From contig NC_045140.1 of NCBI RefSeq assembly GCF_008831285.2, forward strand, positions 907,528 through 971,527: a DNA stretch of 64,000 bases. The letters are read 5' to 3'. Origin of the DNA: Nymphaea colorata. Its lineage: Eukaryota > Streptophyta > Magnoliopsida > Nymphaeales > Nymphaeaceae. This document shows, one piece after another, positions 15,101-26,210 of the stretch; positions within the stretch are counted from its first letter, which is position 1; every line of letters starts with the position of its first letter. The notes under the pieces were generated by a model that was not told where the DNA came from, did no database searches, and saw only the letters and a list, made by a program, of their open reading frames with translations. Both the position numbers and the translations under genes were made by a program.

Positions 15101-16785
15101 TAGGTGCCCTCCATGACCACGTTTGTCTGTATGAACAGTAAAATTATAATTCAACAATACATTCACTAATTATGAAACATAATTTGTACGAAAAGACACC
15201 ACAGTTATGATACTCTGTCACTCTTGCGACTCTTTTGTTGCTGGAGAGAGAGAGAGCGATGTCTTCTCCAAGGGGGTTGCTGAAGAGAGGGCCCCCTGCA
15301 GACATGGGGAGAAGAAAAAGGAGGATTTTCTTGACCGATCCCTTGCTTCCATAGCTGAACCCTAAGAAAAGGATGATTTTGTATGGGTTAGATTAACTAG
15401 GTTGTTTAAACAAATACATGCATTATGCATAGGTGCATTGACTGCACCTGACATGTTTCTGGCCATGCCCATGGCATGTTTGATTTCTGGCCATGTCCAT
15501 GGCATGCTTGATGCTGAACCTGTACCATGCATGCATGTTGGGCCATGTCAACATGGGTGTAGCTGCCTGGTAGCCATTTTTGTGTGACATAGCTTGAGTA
15601 GGGAAGTTGTGGATTTTTTTGATTCACAATTAACTATGGAAAGCAGCATTTGTTTCCAGCTGTCCTATAGGGCATTTGGGTAGATTGTTGCCTATTAGAG
15701 GGGTCTGAACTTTGGAACAGGAGATTGCAGTAATGGCTGTGGCAAGTAGATCATGGTAACTGTTAAGTGAGGATTTGCATTGCTGTCATGTCTCCAAATT
15801 CAGGTTTCCTCTAATTTTGTCGAGATTAATCACATGTTTGAGTAATTAAGTTCATTCCTAGTTTGTTTGATTTGGTAGCTTGTTTATTAAATGATTGGTA
15901 TAAAAATAGATTCGTTCCTGTTTTCCACATTCATGTGCCCAGTCGGAAGGTCAAGGTATCTAAAGTTTTGCTAGCAAAGCTGTTAGGTGCGCATAATAGT
16001 ATAATTTTCTATTGTCAAAGGACAGAATGCAACTTGCTGAAGTTGCTTGTTTGTGTAACTTATGTTGGTGATCCCTACTTTGTTTGCTAGTTTTATCAAA
16101 ATGCTGAGTAGGAAGCTGTTGAACTTGAGACTGTGTATAACATGCCTTTTCTTTTTCTCCATGGGCAGTATCACGTATTTGCGTCTCGACGGATCGGTTG
16201 AACCAGAAAAACGTTTCGAAATTGTTAAAGCTTATAACTCTGACCCTACTATCGATGTTCTCTTACTCACAACACATGGTATGTAGTGCTATTCTTAACC
16301 AAGTTGCTGTCTTTTAAGTGTTCACTAGAACATCATTGCCATTTTGCATGTATCAACAGTTGGAGGGCTTGGATTAAATCTTACATCTGCGGACACCCTC
16401 ATTTTTATGGAGCATGACTGGAATCCAATGAGGGATCATCAGGTATCTCACTCTTCCGTTCTTTGATGATGAGTTCGCTGAAGCTTCTCTGTACAATTGT
16501 TTTCTTTTTGCTCCAAAAGTTTCTCTGTTGGCATCAATTTGTTCGCTGCCACTCATGAAATTATCTGTACGGGAGGACTGCTGGAACAACAGTAGCACAG
16601 AACGGGTTATTGAATACTTGACCGTAGACTCTCCTCTCTCCAGCTGCATACGCGATGTAGGATTAACTTGCTATCTTGGTTTTTTGGTGAAATTTGCTGC
16701 TGCATGCTTGTGTTTGGGCCGCCAGATGCCCTCTTTCACACCCAACAAAGGCCACCATATCATCCAATGAAAATTCACTTGTGCA

Positions 16786-16833
<48 letters not shown>

Positions 16834-17479
16834 CACAATAGTTTGTAATGGTTAATTTGTCATCAATTTAAATAATTAAAGCTTGTGCAGAAAGAGACTA
16901 TATTCTCATGTACGTTATTGAATAGAAGCGGTATGTCTACTCATTGATTACTGTTGTTGAACTTGTTGCAATGCTGAGGTTCTAACATGTTTCTGACATT
17001 TATTAGGCTATGGATAGAGCCCACAGGCTCGGACAACGTAAGGTTGTCAATGTTCATCGCCTTATCATGCGGGGAACAATAGAGGAGAAGGTCATGAGCC
17101 TCCAGAAGTTTAAAGTATCAATTGCAAATGCTGTTATTAATGCAGACAATGCCAGCCTGAAAACAATGAATACTCACCAATTACTAGATTTGTTTACTTC
17201 AGCAGACACTGGCAAGAAGGTAAGAATTGACTGTTTCTTTTATCGTACATATCTGGCAGTGTGCATCAATTTCTCACTTGGATCACGATGTTTTGCTCAA
17301 AGCAGGGTGCAGGAAAGCCAGGTTCTTCTGATGCTGACCAGGATATGATTGACAAGAAAACATCAGTTGGAGGAAAGGGGCTGAAAGCCATGTTAAATAA
17401 TCTAGAAGAGCTCTGGGATCAGTCACAATATACAGAAGAATACGATGTCAGCCAATTCTTGGCAAGACTAAACGATTGA
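1009..17479 (+). CDS. BTAF1: TATA-binding protein-associated factor BTAF1/MOT1 (RGD3-like), Swi2/Snf2 ATPase, 5'-partial
   Basis: Mot1/BTAF1 proteins use ATP to remove TBP from DNA in the nucleus; the Arabidopsis form is RGD3. I place 16 exons: 1009-1179, 1279-1704, 1799-2242, 2724-2843, 2946-3428, 8007-8542, 8700-9192, 9283-9351, 11042-11146, 11234-11461, 11564-11830, 11914-11963, 16169-16278, 16360-16442, 17007-17219, 17306-17479. All introns are GT-AG and phases join, giving 1323 residues and TGA at 17477. Visible residues 1-727 are the HEAT-repeat part. The ATPase follows: motif I DDMGLGKT (about 750), motif II DEGH (about 858), motif III TGTPIQNN (about 886), [14 protein letters not shown], and motif [10 protein letters not shown] (about 1198). 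The C-terminus is conserved ([13 protein letters not shown]). By comparison with the roughly 2000-residue family, about 700 N-terminal residues are off-window. Introns 3429-8006 and 11964-16168 are long and carry repeats. No broken exon is seen. Confidence 0.96.
3429..8006 (+). other. Large BTAF1 intron (4.6 kb)
   Basis: The donor GT is at 3429 and the acceptor CAG ends at 8006. The intron holds microsatellites: (TA)n near 4285-4309, (GA)n near 4990-5015, (AC)n near 6000, (TA)n at about 6123-6153, and a T/C-rich tract at 6440-6700. A decayed tandem repeat at 4491-4830 is listed separately. Short ORFs in the T/C-rich tract are low-complexity and not convincing. Confidence 0.75.
4491..4830 (+). 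repeat. Decayed tandem triplication in BTAF1 intron
   Basis: Three diverged units begin near 4491, 4625 and 4718. Each carries a 'GTGGCTACTCAATG'-like start, then a 'CTACTGTCCTTATGCC' block. Each ends with 'GAAGTGGGCAGAA..ACTTT'. Units one and three also share AAGGAGGTGC[C/T]AGTGGTGG. The middle unit is shorter. No coding content. Confidence 0.65.
10025..10398 (+). mobile_element. hAT-like non-autonomous element, copy 2 (complete, 374 bp)
   Basis: The termini are a perfect 17-bp inverted repeat, CTAAGTCACATGGGTAC at the left and GTACCCATGTGACTTAG at the right. A perfect 8-bp target duplication, CTTTTAGT, flanks it at 10017-10024 and 10399-10406. The subterminal DNA carries repeated GGGTAC/GTACGG units. 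There is no transposase ORF, so it is non-autonomous. The 8-bp duplication points to the hAT superfamily. It sits in BTAF1 intron 9352-11041. Confidence 0.9.
11462..11563 (+). other. In-frame, stop-free BTAF1 intron (102 bp)
   Basis: The interval from GT at 11462 to AG at 11563 is exactly 34 codons, and it reads through without a stop in the BTAF1 frame. Family comparison supports removal: STHVFQ joins directly to [12 protein letters not shown]. If retained it would insert 34 residues, including [14 protein letters not shown], without shifting the frame. Confidence 0.75.
12139..12433 (+). mobile_element. hAT-like element, copy 3 (diverged)
   Basis: The left end is CTATGTCACATGGGGC and the right end GCACTCATGTGAGTTA, an imperfect inverted pair matching the family termini. 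Subterminal GCATGGGTGCAAAAGGCACC and CCTGCACCAGCACTC echo the GGTGCA subtype. The interior has a TA/TG-rich tract. No clear 8-bp target duplication remains, so the ends may be off by a few bases. Confidence 0.6.
12652..13842 (+). mobile_element. hAT-like element, copy 4 (1191 bp, long internal region)
   Basis: The left end is CTATGTCACATGGGTACGGG followed by four tandem GGGTAC-type units. The right end reads GTACTCGTGTATCATGG, a decayed inverted match. A perfect 8-bp duplication CTACAATC occupies 12644-12651 and 13843-13850. Inside, a roughly 45-bp unit is repeated twice near 12725-12810 (ACATATAT..CAAA..ATAATAACATATT). GC-rich islands lie at about 13330-13560 and 13680-13810. A 29-nt palindrome (14-bp arms, 1-nt centre) is at 13720-13748. 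ORFs in the GC-rich parts resemble no transposase that I recognise. Confidence 0.85.
15400..15594. mobile_element. Possible hAT-like element remnant, copy 5
   Basis: The right edge GTGTGACATAGC resembles the family terminus, and AACATGGGTGTAGC plus repeated CATGCCCATGGCATG and CATGTCCATGGCATG units lie inside. I cannot define the left end or a target duplication. It lies in BTAF1 intron 11964-16168. Confidence 0.3.
16788..16830. repeat. (TA)n microsatellite in BTAF1 intron
   Basis: Uninterrupted AT dinucleotide run of about 43 bp in the intron before the exon at 17007. Confidence 0.9.
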
Positions 17480-20477
17480 AATGTGTCAGTTTGTAAAAAG
17501 TGTATATTCGAGTGAGAAGCTCATAGGCTCAAGAATTTTGGCAGTGGTGATTTTTGTCTTTTTTTAATTTACTTGTAATCTCATGTAGAGCTAAGGGCGC
17601 GGATGCAGGAGTTTACAGGAAGGTGCACGCCAAGTGTAAATGAGGCATATTGTATATAACAATTGTTTTTTAGTTCAAATAGAGCCATTGATTCCTCAAA
17701 TGCTGTTGTCTTGCTGCATTTGCACATCACTTTGCTCGTTGCTGAATGGTTGGCTTCGGTTAGAAGGCCATAGTTGCTGCCTGCAAGCTGTAAAAGTTAT
17801 GGCACGAAGCACGTTTTTGGCCAAAATTCTTTGTCTATGAGAACGGTTCGAAGATACATGAACGAATGAAATTCCATCAATGTACCATTCCTTCTAACTT
17901 TTTTCAAGATTTATTAAACACTTACTTGAAGAAACCATTACTTTTGGTTTTGACTTTGGACATCTATACGCACCCTATTGTTTTTATCTATTTTCTATAT
18001 TTTATATTTCCAAGATTTCTTAAAAGCTTTAGGTTCAATATTCAGTCACTCTCCATGCTATAGTATCTTTAGCTTCAATGTAGAGCGTTGGTTCAAAGTA
18101 TCAATGAACCATTCTCATGCAAGCCCTAGACCTAGGAGAGAATTACTCGTAGGTGTCCGACCTATGTCTAATATTTCTTTTGGTCCAACGAATGATAGAA
18201 CGATTAACAAATGCAAATGAAGAAAAATCTAATATCATATTCAGATTTGACTTCTAAACTCACAACTAAATCTGATTTGAAGGAATATTACATTTATTTA
18301 ATGTAAACAAAGTTCCTTCTATGTGGCCAATAGTTCCGTAGGATGCCCCAGAACCTTGACATTCAATTTGATTTTTCTTATTTCCCCATTTGTTTCAATA
18401 GCTTCATCACTATACGAGTCATTCCTGAACTTAGGAAACAATTTAAAGAGAAAAGAGCAATCCACATTTCATCATGAGCCTTACATTCTTAAAAACCATT
18501 TTCATTTTCCACAAAAGATACAAGTTTTGACACATGTAACTTGCGATTCCTATGATCTCATCACCTAACTCTTTTTCAAAAATGACCGATGAAAGTGAAA
18601 AACAACTTGAATTGTTGAGGCGTTTTAAAACAACATTTCGATGAATAACTCCATTAGCTTTAAGATAGTATATGAAACTATTAGAGAGTATTCTCCTCTT
18701 GAATTTGCCTCCTGTATTTTGAAGTTTGAATTAAATTGATTTCATTTACAATATGAAAACTTTGAAGCTGCGAATACCTCGTGCTTTTATACTTGAGAAA
18801 GTATATCCAACATTAGTGAAATCATTTGTCTACTTGAATCAACTTTCAACTCATCCAGTTCCAACAACTCTATGTTAGCAGTCCTAAGCTCAATGGCTTT
18901 TCTTTGTGTATTTGCAAGTTCAGATCAAGTTCGTAGCTGCAAATATGATTAAGTAGCCCAAATATAGCAAATCAAACCATTTACATATATGGTTGAAATG
19001 AGAGTGCGGTGGATCTTCATGGTAGAACACGCGAGATCTCTTAAGCCATGCATGATGTCCTTGTGATGGGCATTTCAATCCCTGGCGCTGGAATGAAGGT
19101 GCTTTCGCACACCAAGCATAGAAGGTTCCAATACTTGAAAAAGATGTGAACTTTCATCAGAATCCTGTTTTAAGTATGAAACCATGTGGGGATATCATTA
19201 TAGGAAGTGCATTTGCTTTTCCTTAACTTCTGTTCAGGCTCTTCGTATAAGGCCCAATTGAACTTCTGTGGGCAATTGACCACACAGACCCACACAAGTT
19301 TTTTGGTAATCCATTTCCATGGATTCCATGCACGGCTTAGAATTGATTCTCTTCCACATCCGTGGTCCTACTGTCTGTTGCTCACATTGAGAAACGCTTT
19401 CTGATTCGTTTTGTTTGGACATTTGCTAACAAATCCATCTGCTCCTCCACGTGGTACATTTCCCATGTCTCATTCATTTTCATTTCGAGCCCACTCGCTT
19501 TAATCGTACACTGGAGCAAGACAATCCCACTTTCTCCGTATGCACTCTGACATCGACAAACCAAGGCAAATGTTGTCTCGCTATTGTCCATCTTACCTGA
19601 GTCAAAAGCTGAGGTTGAGGAAACTCAACCGCAAGTATTTGTACAAGAGTATACAGGAAAGTGCAGAGGTATTTGTGCCTGGCAATGATGTTCTCTACAT
19701 TGTTACACCAGCAGGAGCTCCATCTGCTCGGCGACGGGATTGCACTCGAGACCGTTGAGTTCAAGGAGTTCAATCAGTGAACGCCATACAGAAAATGAAA
19801 ATCTTACATGTTTGATCTGAAAATAGTTCAGATGGACCACTGATAGTCGGATGAAGGACCTAATTCTGGAAAGCCAGGCTCCTTGAATGTGTTAAACTAA
19901 TACATTCAAGTGATAAGAATTTCATAATTCATTGCCTATTCTATTCATGAATACTTCATAATACAATTGACCTCTTGTACAAATCCTATAACCTGGAAGG
20001 CTAGAACATGCAGTTGGATCAGTGCTACCAAAACTTCTGGTTTCTGACACCACTGGAACGGAAAATTCCAAACATCAGAAAAGCATGAAAGCATCATCCA
20101 TTTATAAGTGGACGTGCTTTGGCCAAATATGTATGAAAATAATCAAGCCAAATGGGGACCTCATTTCTGTCCCACAGATTCATCCAGTTGTCTCAGTTAT
20201 TTGGCTACCTGGTGCCCACAGGAAGATGAGAAAATATTAAACATAGCATGTGCAGCTTTCTGAAATCAACTCTCTGGGATGCATCTGTGGGTTTAACTTG
20301 CTCCTCCTTCACATGTTTTTTGTCTTACTGATTGTTGGACAAAAGGAGAAAGATATTCTGGTTTCTCTATGGTATATTCTGACAGGCATTTGCTTATCCA
20401 TATGATAATGTTCCCATGTCTCATTCTGTTTAGTCCCCAGTCCCCACTTCAATAGAACAAAACCAGAGCTCCATCTC
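17480..20477. other. BTAF1 3' UTR and intergenic spacer
   Basis: The 3' UTR begins at 17480; its end is not evident because I see no clear AATAAA. Stretches near 19430-19500 and 20400-20460 share ACATTTCCCATGTCTCATTC-like sequence with DNA upstream of the SAUR genes, so this spacer includes duplicated SAUR flanks. An ORF at 19540-19758 (72 codons, with VLYIVTPAGAP) and a minus-strand reading near 18320-18420 match nothing that I recognise. Confidence 0.5.
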
Positions 20478-20485
20478 TATATATA
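20478..20485 (+). promoter_or_regulatory. TATA box of SAUR pseudogene 1
   Basis: TATATATA lies 123 bp before the ATG. It is followed by CTCAGGCTGCAG, exactly as at the intact SAUR at 23524. Confidence 0.65.
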
Positions 20486-20600
20486 CTCAGGCTGCAGCAT
20501 ACCATCATCAACTTAACAAGCCCTCTCTAAAAATACAGCTGCAACCTATACCCACTTGGCTTTTGAAGCAACATCCAGTCACCAACCTCATCTTGCAAGA

Positions 20601-20799
20601 ATGATCAGTGAAAAAAAAACTAGTAGAGATGGCCAGAAAATGGCAGAATGTGGCAATAAGAGAAAGAAGAAGAATCTCTTTTGGTGGAGCAGTAGTTCGG
20701 AGGAGCAACATAGGAAAAACAATACACGAAGTTGCTGATAAGGGCCGTTTTGCTCTAAAAATTGCATGTATCAAGCATTTAGATGACATCCAAAACTAA
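20601..20799 (+). pseudogene. SAUR-like pseudogene 1 (frameshifted, C-terminally lost)
   Basis: The ATG at 20601 starts MIS as in the intact copies. A run of nine A residues after it holds one extra base compared with the sister gene at 23524, which shifts the frame. Downstream the original frame reads KLVEMARKWQ...RRRISFGGAVVRR...VADKGRFA, clearly the SAUR N-terminal half. After GRFA similarity ends and a stop comes at 20797. The core SAUR domain is missing. A GTG at 20608 would keep the frame but is an unlikely start. Confidence 0.8.
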
Positions 20800-23085
20800 T
20801 TTTTGGAGGTAAAAAATGGTTTCCCTTTTAAAAAGCTGTTTGAAGCAGATTTGGATAACATCAAATTGGTAAAAACTATTTTTCACAAGGGAGTGAATAA
20901 CCGGCAAGCCCCATTTATTCATAAAAAATGTGTTTTAGCCTTATCATCCAAACATATAAACCAATTTTGATGACTGATTAAAAATTAATTATTTAAAAAA
21001 CTAAATTTTAGAAAACCAATTTTTTATATGTCATGAAAATGCTACATAAAAAGTTCCAGGTATCTTTTTCAAAATATATACGTGACCTTTTTTTTTTCTT
21101 ACATTCTCAACTGGTTGAGATTGGAAGGAACCTTTAGATTTATAGAACACTTTTTAAAATGTTCCATGAATGAATTAGGTTCGTGGGAAGTTTTTAAAAG
21201 TGTATCATGAATCAACGTGATTTTTAGCACAGATCCATTAAACAATAATGTATTGAAGCAATAATATGTTATTACTGTTCTAAGGGTATGAGGAAGGGAG
21301 AGAGTTTTATGGGGTTTCCTTTTTCGGGTGAGCGAGACACTAATCCCACTGCCCGCCGAAACTTTCTACCTTCCCCTCATCCCCTATAGTCAAAAGCTGC
21401 TTTGGTGCCTTGAGGTAGTTAGGCACCCGTTATACACTAGTTTATCTTTTTAGTCACCACAGTTTATGTTCAATAATGTGTACATGACTATCCAATTTGG
21501 CGAATGTCCAATCAATATTTTACTACTTTAAGTAGTGAAAGTGATATATCTTTTAATCTTTTTTTTGGGCTGAATTTGATCATAGTCACGAACTTCGTTC
21601 TCTCATGTCAAACAATAAAAAAGAAAGCTTCCAGTGCTATAAGCATTCTGTCTTGAATGATTAATTGGAACATTACCTTGAGATAATTGCCTATTAGAAG
21701 AAATGAGTTCCTATTAGTGAACTAAATTCCATAGGGATAAACACTAGAAAAAAGGTACTGTATGTTGGCACAAGCGACAGGAAGATATTCGAAGTCGAGC
21801 TAGACAAAAGATCTGACAAGAAAAAAGTTTGAGTGTATGTTGGCTGGTACAAGACTTTCACCCACTTTTTTGACACAGAACATAGCGGTCATGGGCTTGA
21901 AACACATGAACATAGCGCCCACAGGCTTAAAATACAGGAACATAATGCTCACCCCCCCGTCCGTTTTGCAGAGTTGGGAACAAACAAAAAATGACCATGA
22001 GAAAGGAAGTGTCAAACAGGATTCCCTGACTCGATTCCTGGTGTCAGCATAGTGGCATGGTTTGGGTTCCATCTACCCTCACGCTGCTGCCATCTTCCTT
22101 CAGTTCCTGTTTTCTAAAAAGCTAATCAAATTTTGTAGGTCACATATATGGACTGAATTATAAATAACCATCCCTGAAATATCATCAAGGTAGCAACTCG
22201 TTTGTATAAGCTTTGACCATGCAAATGTAATTTGTAAGCTTAGTTCGACATCCATGTATGCGTCTTGGCTCTAGCTAGGGGAGCTAAATACCTGGCAAAT
22301 CGGCTTCCGGATCTGGTACAGAAAAGACGATACAGTAACGGATCTGACCCATTTTAGTTCCGTATTTTTATTGATGCTTTCAGGTTGCTCCGTTTGAATT
22401 ACAGACTAATTGTTCGAGTTCAGCTCAGTTTTTTTCCCGGCGTTTCTCTTTCCCTATCTTGTTGATAAGAATGTACATTGTAGTCTTAGAAGACATATTC
22501 CTGAAATACATGTTTTGAGAGCTAAGCTTGTTACTTTCTGTTGCCAACAAGGGCTTTCTTTGCCTAGATAGGAGGCTGAAGGGGGTCAAGAGTTGAAGAC
22601 GCAGCCCTTCCATAGATGTGCCCTGCTCAACCACAACTTGCCAATAAAAAGAAAAGGGGGAAAAGGAAAAACATTGTATTACCAGTATGCAACTATTGAA
22701 GATTGAAACCAGGCAGCTATGTCATGGAACAACTTTCAGAAAGCTATGTTCTGAAAAAATGTGTGAAATGAATACCTTCAAATGAAAAAAGCATAATCCT
22801 TTCATAGGGTCTGTATTTGATGAGACACTTGGTTTTCGCTGTACAAGTCCGATCCAACGCATGTAGTGGGATTAGTGATACCAAAAGATGTAGATTTCTG
22901 CACCATGAGTCAGAAAAGTTCCATGGCGGATGGTTACATCTTCCTATGTGCGGATTTAATCAAATCCTGAAACTTCCAGATTCCAAGCCTCAGATAAACA
23001 TCAACAAACATAATCCACTTTTAAGTGGATGCCCCGCATGCTAGAGTCCATATAAGAAGCAAGTCAAGCCAAAATTGGCTCTTCA

Positions 23086-23129
23086 TGTCGGTCCTACTAA
23101 CTCATTGTGCCAGTTTGCATAGTTGTCGG
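23086..23129 (+). promoter_or_regulatory. Paired TGTCGG auxin-response-factor sites upstream of SAUR
   Basis: TGTCGG occurs at 23086-23091 and 23124-23129 in the same orientation, about 400-440 bp before the intact SAUR ATG. TGTCGG is the high-affinity form of the ARF-binding TGTCNN element (established knowledge). Use here is inferred. The matching region of pseudogene 1 has TGTCCC and TGTCTC instead. Confidence 0.4.
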
Positions 23130-23396
23130 CTAGCTCATTTCCTTAGAGGATCCATGACAGGCAATATAATAGCAGTCAGAGTTTTCTGAACTCCATTCTA
23201 TGGGATTGGGCAGTGGGCTTAGCATGCTCCTCATCCTCATTGTTGTCTTACTAATTGTTGGGCTAAAAGAGAAGGACTTCCTGGTTCCATTGATAGGATG
23301 AGTACAAACCAAGCCATGTGGTATGTTTCCCATGTCACGTTCTATCCACCTCCCTTGCTTCACATGAGCATGAGAATAAGTTCAAAACTTCCTCTC

Positions 23397-23404
23397 TATA
23401 TATA
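23397..23404 (+). promoter_or_regulatory. TATA box of SAUR gene 2
   Basis: TATATATA followed by CTCAGGCTGCAGC lies 127 bp before the ATG at 23524. The same block stands at the same distance before pseudogene 1, which shows that promoter and coding region were duplicated together. Confidence 0.75.
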
Positions 23405-23523
23405 CTCAGGCTGCAGCCCGAGATTATCATCAACCTGACAGGCTCTATCCCTAAAGAACATCCGCAGTATCCCAACGATAATATCTACTTGGATTTCAAA
23501 ATAGCGGGCCTTGTCTTGCAAGT

Positions 23524-23970
23524 ATGATCAGCACAAAGAGGCTAGTAGAGATGGTCAGGAAATGGCAGAAGATGGCAATAAGAGGAAGAAGAAGAATCTC
23601 CCTTGGTGGAGTAGCAGTGCGGAGGAGAAATGTCATAGGAAAAGCAGCAGAAGGTGGTGAGAAGGGCCATTTTGCAGCTTATGCAGCAGATGGTAAAAGG
23701 TTCATGATTCCCCTCACATATCTCCATCTGCCCATCTTTCAGCAACTTTTGAGGATGGCAGAGGAGGAGTTTGGGTTGGACATCAATGGTGCAATCACAT
23801 TTCCTTGTGATTCTGCACTTCTGGAATGTGTCATGTTGCTGGCACAGAGAGGCAGACTCGTAGAGGTGCAGAATATATTGATGGTCTCGTTTAGTCACCA
23901 GAGTTGCTCATCATCGTCTTCATTGCAGCAAATTCAGGCTTCTCGACAAGTACTGTTCAATGTCTGCTAA
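23524..23970 (+). CDS. SAUR family auxin-responsive protein (SAUR61-68-like clade), intact
   Basis: This is an intronless 148-residue ORF that opens MISTKRLVEMVRKWQKMA, the signature start of the SAUR61-68 group. A basic RGRRRISLGG segment follows. The SAUR domain runs from about residue 47 to 113: KGHFAAYAADGKRFMIPL, LPIFQQLLRMAEEEFGLD, and ITFPCDSALLECVM. A serine-rich tail (SCSSSSSL) closes the protein. SAUR proteins of this kind inhibit PP2C.D phosphatases at the plasma membrane and so promote cell expansion (family knowledge; not shown for this gene). Length is normal for the clade. The ATG is the first after the TATA box and matches the sister copies. Confidence 0.93.
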   Translation: MISTKRLVEMVRKWQKMAIRGRRRISLGGVAVRRRNVIGKAAEGGEKGHFAAYAADGKRFMIPLTYLHLPIFQQLLRMAEEEFGLDINGAITFPCDSALLECVMLLAQRGRLVEVQNILMVSFSHQSCSSSSSLQQIQASRQVLFNVC

Positions 23971-26033
23971 GAGAAACAGTCAATGCATCCACACAAGTGG
24001 AGCAAAAATACGTTCATACAATTACCTTAAAGAAATTTTATGTTATACTCCAGCAATTCTTGTACAAACATTCTGAGTTGTCAGATAGGAAAAAAAATTT
24101 CATCTGTCTTATAGTTTCCCATTTTAAGTGGTACTAAATCCTGCATCCAAGAGTCGATCTTTTAATGTGAATTACCATAGACAATCGATACAATACTCAA
24201 TAGAATACTGGGGGGGTGTTTGATAAAATGAGCACAATACATTCCAAGAATACCATGTTTTCGTTTCGAGAAACATAGTCTGACTATATCAAAAGCATTT
24301 AATTCTTGGATATAGAAGCAACAGCCACAATCACATTAAGCATTTTATAATACAAGAGCATGATGTCCTTAAAACATTTCTTTATCAAGAACAAAAATGT
24401 TTTTCTTACGAAACACTGGTAGGGATAGGCACATGGGTCCCACCATAAGGGCCCCACCAGGCAGCTGTAGATAGAAGTTCAACCATTAACTCTACCATCT
24501 TGAGAGTGGCTTCTTGGTTATTGAGTAAAAGAATTGTCCTCTTCCTTTCTTGCCTTATTCGATGTATAATTGCTCAATCACCTTTTTACCATGTATGCTG
24601 CTACAGCTTTCCCCTTTGAATGAAAATTTTGTCTTCTCTTAAAGAAGAAACAAGTAGAGGAACAAAAAGAACAAATACTGATTGAATCACCATGTTAGAT
24701 AAATTAATACCAGGAAAATAACATCAATGAATCACAACCAAGGCTCCTCCGTTGCCCTTACTCATGGTGTTCAGAGAAAGTTGATGTCTAAAGAAATCGA
24801 ACCATTAATCGGCTACAAATCAGCCATTGGTCTGACCAGCTATGCCAAACCCCTTGTGCAACTTTGGTTCACGTTTGTCCATCCATTCATAATGAAACTT
24901 GTCCAACAAAATGATTAATCACAATTTTAGAGGCGAAGAAAAAAAATAGTTCATTATCCATCCATTTAGAGCCATTCATTGTTTGATGTAACTGTGCGAG
25001 TATTCCATGATTGCTTCATCTTGGTGAATAATATCATATCACACAAAGAAGGATAGCGATGCATGCATGCATATGTCAATATCAAAGTGCCCTGCTACAC
25101 TTCCTCATGTGAGAGGAACATGCACATGCCATTGTTCTTTTCTCTCAACTGGGAATGATTTTCAAGGCAAACATTTGCTTAATTTCCAAAACAGACGGCC
25201 AATAACTGTTGCCAAAACCCATAATCGAATAAAAACAGCACAGTGGCTGAGTTGATTCAAGTACCACTCTTAAAATATTTTTATTATCATTTCATAGTTT
25301 ATTATTTTGTCTGCAGTTTCCACCATTTTGCTTCCCAATTTCTTATCTCTCATGCCCACTGCCAATCGGGTATCCAGATTCTTCTTCTGGTTCTCATACT
25401 AGCTATTACCTTTGCCCCTTCCTATCCATCCCCTACTATCCACTTTCTGCTGATCATAGGCAACAAATATGGGCTATGTTTTGAAAAAAAAAAAACTGCG
25501 ATAAAAGCATAAAAACGAGTTAAACGCAAAAGTATCACAGTAATGTCACAATAATTTTGTGGGTTTTTTCTAAAAATACATTTAAAACATATTTTGAGGG
25601 TTTAAATAACAATTTTAGATTATCATCACCTTTTTTTTTGGTAAGAGAACTAGTTAAAACGTTATAATTTATAATGCAACGAAGCTTTTCCAAGAATAAT
25701 AAGCATTCTTGTTAATACCCAAGAAATGCCTTGCCGTTATTTGGGACTATGGTGCTGATCATTATATAGAATCGTGGATATGAGAATGATTAGTCTTAAA
25801 AACAAGGTGCTTTCTGGCTATATTTGAACTCGGAAAATAAAAATGAGTTGTTATATAGCTAGCTACAAAAACTGATGCTGTCAAGTTTTCCTTCAGAATA
25901 ATATTTATAGTGCTCTGTTTCGGTTTTTGCTGAGAACTGTGGGTCCAGCACCCAGAAACGCCAGTAAATCTACAAAAAATGTACAGCATAGCACCCTTCA
26001 AAACTATGGACGGTATTGTAACATATTCCTATA
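23971..26033. other. Intergenic spacer, AT-rich
   Basis: This is spacer between two SAUR loci. It contains poly-A/T tracts (about 25484, 25630) and no ORF with recognisable similarity. I see nothing I can name. Confidence 0.6.
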
Positions 26034-26210
26034 TAGGGGTGGAGCCACAAATTTTTCCTAATTATAGTTTTAAAATTTTAATGAGAGCCAAAATATATTT
26101 TTTCAAAATGATTATATAAGATAAATAATTTTTATTTTAAATTCACATGTAAAGTTCTATCTTTTTTTAGGAGGGGGGAATCTGCCAGCCCTCCCTTGGC
26201 TCCACCCCTG
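26034..26210. mobile_element. hAT-type MITE (177 bp)
   Basis: The terminal inverted repeats are TAGGGGTGGAGCCA and TGGCTCCACCCCTG. Flanking target duplications TTCCTATA (26026-26033) and TTCCTACA (26211-26218) match at 7 of 8 positions. The AT-rich interior has no ORF. CAGGGG..-type ends and 8-bp duplications are typical of hAT MITEs. Confidence 0.8.

Noticed and set aside
18320-18570. Possible retroelement or gene fragment on the minus strand
   Set aside because: One frame gives a plausible-looking stretch of about 40 residues, but stops follow and no family was recognised.
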